NCBI GenBank assembly: GCA_964544055.1
Contig: CAZJAA010000006.1
Span: forward strand, 22,888 to 86,887
DNA length: 64,000 bases
DNA from: SIG299 sp964544055
GTDB taxonomy: Bacteria > Bacillota > Clostridia > Lachnospirales > Lachnospiraceae
Direction: 5' to 3'
Shown: positions 1 to 6,568 of the stretch, piece by piece
Position numbering within the stretch: position 1 is the first letter of the stretch
How the letters are laid out: every line of letters begins with the position of its first letter
Translations under genes and position numbers: made by a program
Notes under the pieces: generated by a model
Told to the model about the DNA's origin: nothing
The model's input: only the letters and a program-made list of their open reading frames with translations
Database searches by the model: none

Positions 1-2
1 CT

Positions 3-167
3 GTACTTCGTGAGTTGAAAGAAAAAGCCAATATATTCAGCAAAGACAGAAACCACACATATTATGCACTGTTTTCAAAATCGGGATTTACTGACGCTTT
101 AATAAATGAAACAAAGACTGACAACAGTATTATGCTTGTGGATTTGAAGAAACTTATGAAATTCTGA
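3..167 (+). CDS. C-terminal end of an AAA ATPase (DUF234-like), cut by the window edge
   Basis: An open frame runs in from the left edge and stops at 165-167. The 54 residues include YYALFSKSGFTD and end IMLVDLKKLMKF. That pattern is typical of the C-terminal nuclease-like domain of prokaryotic AAA ATPases of the DUF234 group. The start and ATPase domain lie outside the window, so it is not known whether the gene is intact. Three more members or remnants of this broad ATPase class occur in the window. Their biological role is not established. Confidence 0.6.
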   Translation, partial: VLRELKEKANIFSKDRNHTYYALFSKSGFTDALINETKTDNSIMLVDLKKLMKF

Positions 168-241
168 CCGAATAACGCACCGCCGGATTGTCATACCGGA
201 ATACCTCTTAGGCATACAAGGCAAATAGCCCAATTCTGCCT

Positions 242-393
242 AGGAGGAAAATATGATGAAAAGTTTCTTTAAGAAGCTTGCCTTCGTCATGGCTCTTGCG
301 ATGGTTGTATCCATGGCAGCACCGGCTGGTTCTGTATTTGCAGCAACTACTGGTATTGCTATCCAGGATACCAAGGATATCAGAACAGAGTTC
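242..393 (+). repeat. 152-bp inverted repeat, left copy (signal-peptide cassette)
   Basis: From the ribosome site to codon 47 of the open frame, this stretch equals the reverse complement of 6177-6328 at 150 of 152 positions. The two mismatches fall in GCTATCCAGG versus GCTGTTCAGG. Both copies keep the same reading frame, so recombination between them would join either upstream region to the mature part of the 941-aa surface protein. Similarity ends abruptly at the GAGTTC hexamer. Confidence 0.9.
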
Positions 394-483
394 AAAACGA
401 TAATTCCAAACAGAATACGAATTTTACAAAAAGCCCTCAAAGCCTTGTGTTTTGGGGGGTTCTTTATGTCTGCGTTTTTGTAA
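253..483 (+). pseudogene. Silent signal-peptide fragment of the Big_2 surface protein
   Basis: It starts with MMKSFFKKLAF after an AGGAGG ribosome site. It carries the same signal peptide (n-region lysines, hydrophobic core, cleavage near VFA-ATT) and first mature residues as the gene at 3492-6317. Identity ends after TEF (base 393) and the frame runs into unrelated sequence until a stop at 483. It is probably not a functional secreted protein: it is either the scar of a rearrangement or a silent start cassette. No convincing promoter is seen in 168-241, although a short dyad (CTTAGGCA/TGCCTAGG) sits there. Confidence 0.8.
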
Positions 484-513
484 ATTTTCTAAAATTGTGC
501 TGAATTTTGGAGC

Positions 514-545
514 GTAGCACACAGGTAGCACACACGTAGCACACA
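514..545 (+). repeat. Three 11-bp-spaced GTAGCACACA direct repeats
   Basis: GTAGCACACA occurs at 514-523, 525-534 and 536-545, a strict 11-bp period. Closely spaced direct repeats of this kind are common as arm-type binding sites of phage-like tyrosine integrases. The paired TGACACCA repeats beside the integrase at 12626-13819 have similar spacing. The integrase link is inference. Confidence 0.6.
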
Positions 546-579
546 AATTTATTTGACTTTTTTGGAGTTTGCTGATATT

Positions 580-714
580 ATGCGTACAATCTCATATTAT
601 GCTTTTTGTAGGGGCAACTATGACGGTTTAGGGGGCTAAAATCGGGGTAGATACAAAAGAGCAGACAATAAAAAGGGGACGCAGTCCGGCATACCCCTTG
701 ATAGTTGTACGCAT
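580..714. repeat. Small element bounded by 10-bp inverted repeats
   Basis: ATGCGTACAA (580-589) and TTGTACGCAT (705-714) are perfect inverted repeats enclosing 115 bp without a credible gene. An inner AAGGGG/CCCCTT dyad is present near 674-699. The element ends about 28 bp before the orphan C-terminal fragment of a surface protein. It could be a miniature insertion or a recombination scar. The stretch 394-579 before it holds the GTAGCACACA repeats and nothing else recognisable. Confidence 0.4.
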
Positions 715-741
715 TTTTGAATATAGAAAAAGGGCATCCAT

Positions 742-1116
742 AAGACTCAGGGTGCTGCAACCTACAAGGTAACTATTTACCAGGCAGTCACAGCGAATAG
801 TGTTGCTACTCCATCTGCATTCAAGGCAGTTACAAGCGCAACTGGTACGGTAGGTGACACTCAGGATACTGCTTCTTATGCTGGTAAGAGCAATTCTTAT
901 GCGGCAGTAGGTTCCTCTAAGGAAACTGTTGCTATGAACTGCTTCAAGTTTAAGATTGGCAACAAGACCTACGAAAAGGCTGCGGATTATACCGATGCTT
1001 ACATCGTAGTAAATGCAAATACTGTAAACAACGGTAATGTAGTATTCGTAAATTCCGTTGACATTTACAAGAGTACAGAGAGTAGTGCGTACATTAAGTA
1101 CACAATCAATGTATGA
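742..1116 (+). pseudogene. Orphan C-terminal fragment of a Big_2-type surface protein
   Basis: The open frame has no start of its own. It reads TYKVTIYQAV, then a FKFKIGNKTYEKAADYT core, and ends SAYIKYTINV. This matches the C-terminal module of the three full-length surface proteins in the window (compare FKFKLGDKVLDDISDYT near the end of the 906-aa protein). It represents about 125 codons of a fourth paralogue whose body is missing, and a terminator follows it. Confidence 0.75.
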
Positions 1117-1147
1117 CTACGTTACTCTTCAGTAATTACTAAGAGAA

Positions 1148-1181
1148 AACAGGGTTTCCTTTCAGGAGACCCTGTTTTTTT
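1148..1181 (+). terminator. Rho-independent terminator
   Basis: AACAGGGTTTCCT and AGGAGACCCTGTT pair around a 3-nt loop, followed by a T run. It lies 31 bp after the orphan C-terminal fragment, so it is the original terminator of the lost gene. Confidence 0.85.
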
Positions 1182-1327
1182 AAAGAAAATTTTTTAACAG
1201 TAAATCAACATTTTATTTTTGTACGTCGCAGTGACTCAAGCAGTTTTATTTTTGTGTGCATAGCTTTCTATTAAAAAGCAAATTCCTTATTCTATTCCTT
1301 AGTGTCGAAGGCTCTTACATATACTCG

Positions 1328-1441
1328 GTTTCAAAATTCAAAAAAAATTATGTTTTTGAAATCAATCTATTGCATATACTGTTTTCAAAGTGTATAATAT
1401 AAATGGTTTCAAAAAAACAAAAAAATTCAACTTTTGAAAGC
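1328..1441 (+). promoter_or_regulatory. Promoter region with two TTTCAAAA/TTTTGAAA dyads
   Basis: A TATAAT box (1393-1398 region) lies between two dyads: GGTTTCAAAA with TTTTTGAAATC (1328-1363) and GGTTTCAAAA with CTTTTGAAAGC (1405-1441). A half site, GTTTTCAAAG, lies at 1381-1390. The arrangement looks like an operator set around the promoter of the following ATPase. The rest of 1182-1452 is AT-rich with no gene. Confidence 0.45.
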
Positions 1442-1452
1442 AGGTGGCTTGA

Positions 1453-2649
1453 TTGAAAACAATCGAAAGGAAACAGTATATGGAGCGAATCATTTCCTTG
1501 AATGGTACTCCTGACATAAAAATCATTACTGGCATTCGGCGTTCCGGTAAATCCCAATTAATGCAGGCATATATCGAATATTTGGAAAGTCACTTTGAAA
1601 ATATTAATATCATATGGATTGATTTCATGGATCTGGCTTTTGAAGAAATGAAAGAGTATCATGCGCTCCATGCGTATGTGGAAGCGCATTATGAAAAAGG
1701 AAAAGCAAACTACCTTTTTGTAGATGAAGTGCAAATGTGTCTCAAATTTGAATTGGCAATCAACAGCCTTTATTCTAAGGGAAAATACGACATCTATATA
1801 ACAGGCTCTAATGCCTTTTTGCTAAGTGCAGACCTAGCAACCCTGTTTACAGGACGTTATATTGAAATTCATGTTTTACCATTCAGCTTCCAGGAATATT
1901 GTCAGTATTATGATGATGTACATGACAAAGACAAACTTTTTGAGGATTATTTTATTCAGGGAGGTTTGGCAGGTTCCTATGCTTACCAAACTGAGAAAGA
2001 CAGAATAAATTATATCAAGGAAGTTTACGAAACCATTGTCACAAGAGATCTGATACAGAAGTATGCGTTGCCAGATACTTTGGTTTTACAGCGTTTGAGT
2101 GAGTTTCTTATGGATAATATCAGCAATCTGACCTCAATCAATAAAGTTAGTCAGTTGTTAACAGCAAATGAAACTCCGACCAATCATGTGACTATTGGCA
2201 AATACATCAAGTATTTGTGTAACGCTTTCGTTTTCTATGATATTAAAAGATACGATATTCGTGGCAAGAAATATCTTGAAAGTTCCGAAAAGTTTTATTT
2301 GTGTGACAGCGGCATTCGATATGCCATACTCGGAAGCCGGAATATGGACTATGGCAGGGTTTATGAGAACATCGTCTGTATCGAACTTCTTCGCCGTGGG
2401 TACGATGTCTACGTCGGTAAACTCTATCAAAAAGAAATTGACTTTGTCGCACAACGGGGTAGCGAAAAAATTTATATTCAGGTAAGTGACAATATCTCTG
2501 GACAGGAAACATTTGAGAGAGAATATTTGCCGCTACTTCAAATTCGAGATGCATACCCTAAAATGATTATTGCCAGAACCAAACATCCCAAATACAGCTA
2601 TGAGGGAATCGAGATCCTTGATATAGCTGATTGGCTATTGCAGGAATAA
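1453..2649 (+). CDS. AAA_14/DUF4143 family ATPase
   Basis: This 398-aa protein is an intact member of the widespread AAA_14 plus DUF4143 ATPases, which are very common in gut Clostridia and have no settled function. Visible are a Walker A (GIRRSGKS, near residue 30), a Walker B (YLFVDEVQ, near 95) and a C-terminal nuclease-like DUF4143 region with ENIVCIELLRRGYDVYVG and EIDFVAQ (near residues 305-335). The TTG start is chosen because the family begins just before KRxxYxxRI, and GGTGG precedes it. An in-frame ATG at 1480 is the alternative. Its neighbours are broken relatives and surface-protein fragments, which suggests an insertion-prone site. Confidence 0.85.
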   Translation: MKTIERKQYMERIISLNGTPDIKIITGIRRSGKSQLMQAYIEYLESHFENINIIWIDFMDLAFEEMKEYHALHAYVEAHYEKGKANYLFVDEVQMCLKFELAINSLYSKGKYDIYITGSNAFLLSADLATLFTGRYIEIHVLPFSFQEYCQYYDDVHDKDKLFEDYFIQGGLAGSYAYQTEKDRINYIKEVYETIVTRDLIQKYALPDTLVLQRLSEFLMDNISNLTSINKVSQLLTANETPTNHVTIGKYIKYLCNAFVFYDIKRYDIRGKKYLESSEKFYLCDSGIRYAILGSRNMDYGRVYENIVCIELLRRGYDVYVGKLYQKEIDFVAQRGSEKIYIQVSDNISGQETFEREYLPLLQIRDAYPKMIIARTKHPKYSYEGIEILDIADWLLQE

Positions 2650-2692
2650 TAAAAGAAAAGGATTCATTGAGGATACGATGATATGCCCCTTT

Positions 2693-2995
2693 TTAGGTGA
2701 GCATCAAGTCCTTTTTGTGAAGAAGAAAATCGATAATGTTCATATGAACAATACCGTTTCGACTCATATCAATTTTATCGAGAGATAAAACATACTTTGG
2801 TGAAGCATCCGTTATTTTGTCATAGGCACCAAATTCACGCTTGATAGTTTCCGCAGAGGCAAGGAGAGAAGAAACCTGAATAAAGCATTTCTTTCCGTTC
2901 TTGATGGCAACAAAGTCTATCTCACCTTTATGGTTTTTTCCGGTGAAAACATGATAACCACGGGTGAGCAGCTCATTATAAATGATGTTTTCCAG
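2693..2995 (-). pseudogene. C-terminal DUF4143 fragment of an AAA ATPase
   Basis: On the minus strand, 100 codons read LENIIYNELLTRGYHVFTG, then GEIDFVAIKNGKKCFIQVS, ending at a stop at 2693-2695. This is the DUF4143 C-terminus of an AAA_14 ATPase. The N-terminal ATPase part is missing and the frame breaks at about 2996, exactly where a surface-protein fragment on the other strand begins. The junction therefore joins two truncated genes. Confidence 0.75.
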
Positions 2996-3322
2996 AAAAA
3001 AGATATCTTCAAGATTGATGGTATTTCTGTAAGTGGATATGGACTTGATAAGCCTGAAGGTGAAAATAAGTTAGCTTCTGTTGAATCTACCATTGAAGAA
3101 GCTATTCTTGATATCGTATCCTTCAAGCTTGGCAATGACAATTACAAAAAATTAACTGCTTCTGACATCACATTTGTTGATGGTGTATTTAATAAGAGTT
3201 CTCACAAGTACTATGTAAGAAGCATCGAGGTTAATGTTCCTATCAATGATACAGGCTGCACATTCAAGCAGAAAATTAACATTGGTAAGACATTTACCGT
3301 AGAAAATGTTACTAAAAAGTAA
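2996..3322 (+). pseudogene. Orphan C-terminal fragment of a Big_2-type surface protein
   Basis: The frame enters at the junction with the ATPase remnant and reads IVSFKLGNDNYKKLTASDIT, then YYVRSIEVNVPINDTG, ending ENVTKK. This is the C-terminal module found at the ends of the 980- and 906-aa surface proteins. No start codon with a ribosome site belongs to it; the upstream ATG at 2930 lies in the antisense of the ATPase remnant. A strong terminator follows. Confidence 0.75.
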
Positions 3323-3381
3323 TTGGTATCAAAATAAGTTTTAAATGCCTAAAAAATGGACTGTAAAAACAGTCCGAAAGA

Positions 3382-3424
3382 AAAAGCTACGGTGACATTA
3401 AATATGTCACCGTAGCTTTTTTTA
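3382..3424 (+). terminator. Rho-independent terminator
   Basis: AAGCTACGGTGACAT and ATGTCACCGTAGCTT form a perfect stem with a short AT loop, followed by seven T. Because A's precede the stem, it can also serve the convergent 941-aa gene. Confidence 0.9.
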
Positions 3425-3491
3425 TAGCTGTTTCCAGCCTTTTTGTGCCTTGCGGCACTGGGGTTTAATTTTGTTTGAAACAAACTTATTA

Positions 3492-6317
3492 TTACTCAGC
3501 GTCTACGTTGATAGAACGGTTAACCTTAACCTTGCTTGTGTAGTAGAATCCTGCTACAGTCTTTACCTTGAAGGTTACAGTGTTAACAACTGCTCTCTGA
3601 CCGTCATTCTGGATCTTGTAATCTACAGCAATGATTTCAAGTTTAAGATCCTTATGATTTGTTAAGTAAGAATTGTACTTGAATTCACCATTTTCGTCAA
3701 CCTTGAACTTCTGACCAGCAATCTGGAATGTCATTGTTTCGGCAATACCGGTAATAACATCTTCCTTTGTTTCGAATTCGGTGATGGTTGTATCCTTTGT
3801 GTTTACCTGATGGTAGAAGTATACATTTCTGAAGTCCTTAGTTACTGTGAAAGAATCACTAGCAACACGGTTTACAACATACTTGGTAGTTTGGTTGTTA
3901 CCTGAGCTTGTTGAAAGAGTTGTAATCTTGTAAACAGCTACACGGTAGTTACCAGGAGCTGCATACTCTAATTCACCGTTCGTATCGTAAGCAGCAAGAA
4001 CTAACTCATACCACTCACCATTTTCACTTACAGTTACACCTAAGTTAGAATCCTTACCAAATGCCTTGCCATTGCCGCCCTGACCAACTGCCGGGAAGAT
4101 TCTACCCTGTGGGTCAGTTACAACAAGTACGTAATCATCAATAGCTAAAGCTGCACTGCTTGCGATAGCAGAACCACTTGCTACGGATACAAAAGGAGTA
4201 ACAGTTACGCCGCTTTCAGCCTTTCCTGGAACAGTAAAGTTAGAAGTAAGCTCGTTAGCTACATAGTAGCTGCGGTTTTCATCGTTCTCTTCTAAGTTAC
4301 CGGTACGGAAGTAACCAATCTTCTGGTTAGCCTTACTTACCTGGAATAACTTAACGTTGGTTTCAGAATCCTTGTAAAGTTCTACGCTGCCAGCTTCCAG
4401 AATAGCTCTGGTTGGGTCAACATAAACTTCATCTGTTTCTACGTTATTTACTGTTACGTACTTCGGCTCGTTAAGCTTGATTGTAACGGATTGGCTATCG
4501 CCAGTTACAGTTTCCTTAATCTTGAAAGTTACGGAAGTGGTCTCTGTACCAGCAAATACACTATTATAAGTGATAATAAATTTACCATAATCATTTAAAT
4601 CATCTGCAATGTTTTCAGCAACATTTGTAAACTGCTTCTTGGAGGTTGTTACTGTAAAGTGAGGAGTAACTTCGCCCCAGTCTTCAGCCTTATCGCCCCA
4701 AGTCTTGTCATACTGATCCCAAAGCTCAACTACTAATTCAGCAGAAAGCTTGAAATCAGAATAACCATTCCAGTGATCCTTGTGACCATCTTCAGCTTCT
4801 GTTTCCTTTAAGATAGAGAAAGAAGTACCGTTCTTGTAATTTACATCGTCAAGTCTTCTTGCATCTGTAACTTCGATACCCATAACACCGATTTCTTTTT
4901 CAACCTGCTTTTCGGACTCGGTATTTACATAAGATACTACAGCAAAGCTCTTTGTCTTCTTGTAGCTGTTTACAACACCGTCAATGTCAACAAGTAAGCT
5001 ATCTGGGTCAAGAGAATCAAAAACTAACTGATAACCATACTGTGCAAATGGCTGTTCAGTATTAGTAACCTGATATACATCGTTGCCATTATATTTGTTT
5101 GTACCTACAGCGTTTGTGTAGTACTTATCTCTGTTATCCTTAACGATAACATATAACTGACCATCATCACCAGCAATCATCTTGTGGTTAATCTTGGACC
5201 AGTCAGCACTTGCATTTGTGTCAACAAGAGTCCATGCACAGATTTCAGTGATGGCATATGTGGAATATGGATTACCCTTAACTATAACCTCGTCTGTGCA
5301 GGTAACATCTTCTTCCTTATCCTCGTCATAGTAGGTATAGGAACCCTTAACCTTAACAGAACCTGCTTCGTCAAAAGTAACTTCGTTACCGGATACAGAT
5401 ACTTCGATGTCAGTATTGTCATCTACTAATTCGTACTCAGTATCATCAGCATTTTTGTAGTAATCTGTAAGGTCAATATCGTAGCTGTTGTAAAGTTTAG
5501 TGGATAATTTAGCAGGAATTGCCGGCTCGATTTCATTTTCTACAGTTGCTTCTGTAGCAGAAATCTTGATGTGGTCAACCTTGCCAACGTGTGTTGTAAA
5601 GTAAACAACAATACCTTCCAGAGTAGAGCTTGTGGAGTTTGGTCCATAAACTACAGCGTACTTTGCGCCGTCCTGAAATGCGTTGTAACCTGTGATTGTC
5701 CAAACACTGTCCTTGCCTTCTACTTTCTGGATGTAGTGAGCCTGGTAACCATTACCATCTTCATCCATAAAGTCGAATGCGGAAGCATCCATCTTTGCTG
5801 CTTCGTCAGTAGCAAATACGCGATAAAGCTTAACGGATTCGTCAACTGCAAGAGTTGCTTCGTTAAGACCTTCTTCACCCTTTGCATTGAAGTTATGCTT
5901 GCCGGAGAATGTAACTTCTACCTTCCAAGCTGTCTTCTGAACAGGTGCCATTGTTTCAACATCTGCCTTAACTGTAATCTTTACAGTTTCAACATAGCTC
6001 TTATCAGCACCAGCAGTGATAGTAATGTCTGCTGTACCAGGAGCTACTGCTGTTACATAACCTGTCTGATCAACAGTTGCAACAGACTCATCGGAAGATT
6101 CCCACTTAAATGTGGTCTTCCAATCCTTAGGAGCACCCCAGAAGCAGAAATCTACGGTGTCCTCTACCTTCATTTCGAACTCTGTTCTGATATCCTTGGT
6201 ATCCTGAACAGCAATACCAGTAGTTGCTGCAAATACAGAACCAGCCGGTGCTGCCATGGATACAACCATCGCAAGAGCCATGACGAAGGCAAGCTTCTTA
6301 AAGAAACTTTTCATCAT
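3492..6317 (-). CDS. Secreted Ig-like (Big_2) surface protein, 941 aa
   Basis: Likely an exported cell-surface or S-layer-like protein. The start MMKSFFKKLAF is chosen at 6317 because TAAGGAGG lies at the right distance; the frame is open further upstream but without a signal sequence. A signal peptide ends near residue 30. One Big_2 fold follows (about 45-105, with WESSDESVATVD and GYVTAVAPGTADITI), then a long beta-rich body. The C-terminal module (FQIAGQKFKVDENGEF) is shared with two other proteins and two orphan fragments here. No LPXTG, SLH or CWB2 anchor is visible, so attachment to the wall is unexplained. Its first 47 codons recur inverted at 242-393. Confidence 0.85.
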   Translation of the reverse strand: MMKSFFKKLAFVMALAMVVSMAAPAGSVFAATTGIAVQDTKDIRTEFEMKVEDTVDFCFWGAPKDWKTTFKWESSDESVATVDQTGYVTAVAPGTADITITAGADKSYVETVKITVKADVETMAPVQKTAWKVEVTFSGKHNFNAKGEEGLNEATLAVDESVKLYRVFATDEAAKMDASAFDFMDEDGNGYQAHYIQKVEGKDSVWTITGYNAFQDGAKYAVVYGPNSTSSTLEGIVVYFTTHVGKVDHIKISATEATVENEIEPAIPAKLSTKLYNSYDIDLTDYYKNADDTEYELVDDNTDIEVSVSGNEVTFDEAGSVKVKGSYTYYDEDKEEDVTCTDEVIVKGNPYSTYAITEICAWTLVDTNASADWSKINHKMIAGDDGQLYVIVKDNRDKYYTNAVGTNKYNGNDVYQVTNTEQPFAQYGYQLVFDSLDPDSLLVDIDGVVNSYKKTKSFAVVSYVNTESEKQVEKEIGVMGIEVTDARRLDDVNYKNGTSFSILKETEAEDGHKDHWNGYSDFKLSAELVVELWDQYDKTWGDKAEDWGEVTPHFTVTTSKKQFTNVAENIADDLNDYGKFIITYNSVFAGTETTSVTFKIKETVTGDSQSVTIKLNEPKYVTVNNVETDEVYVDPTRAILEAGSVELYKDSETNVKLFQVSKANQKIGYFRTGNLEENDENRSYYVANELTSNFTVPGKAESGVTVTPFVSVASGSAIASSAALAIDDYVLVVTDPQGRIFPAVGQGGNGKAFGKDSNLGVTVSENGEWYELVLAAYDTNGELEYAAPGNYRVAVYKITTLSTSSGNNQTTKYVVNRVASDSFTVTKDFRNVYFYHQVNTKDTTITEFETKEDVITGIAETMTFQIAGQKFKVDENGEFKYNSYLTNHKDLKLEIIAVDYKIQNDGQRAVVNTVTFKVKTVAGFYYTSKVKVNRSINVDAE

Positions 6318-6328
6318 ATTTTCCTCCT
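6177..6328 (-). repeat. 152-bp inverted repeat, right copy (active signal peptide)
   Basis: This is the partner of 242-393, covering the ribosome site, signal peptide and first mature codons of the 941-aa surface gene. The two copies are in inverted orientation and about 5.8 kb apart, so homologous recombination would flip 394-6176. Confidence 0.9.
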
Positions 6329-6485
6329 TAAGTAAGAATTTTCTGACATTTTTGGTAGATTGTGGTAGAAAAAATAGGCGAATAATTATGCGGAAAAGTG
6401 AGAACTTATGCAGAGAAATGCCGTGGTGTGGAAAAGTCTGGATGTTCTGACACAAAAAGGACACATAAATAACATAAAAGTACCC

Positions 6486-6514
6486 TTGGAATATTTACCA
6501 AAATAGATTATAAT
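6486..6514 (+). promoter_or_regulatory. Sigma-A promoter of the 980-aa surface gene
   Basis: TTGGAA (6486-6491) and TATAAT (6509-6514) are 17 bp apart and lie 55 bp before the start of the gene at 6569. The rest of the 251-bp divergent gap 6318-6568 shows no clear promoter for the minus-strand gene. Confidence 0.65.
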
Positions 6515-6568
6515 AGGTAACGTATAAGAAAATAAAAGAACCATATAGGTAAGAGAAAGGAGAAAAGC

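Noticed and set aside
514..545. CRISPR array
   Set aside because: Repeat units are 10 bp with 1-bp spacing, far too short for CRISPR, and no cas genes are present.
5571..6335. 254-aa open frame opposite the 941-aa surface gene
   Set aside because: Cys/Asn-rich antisense frame within a well-supported gene, without a ribosome site or family similarity.
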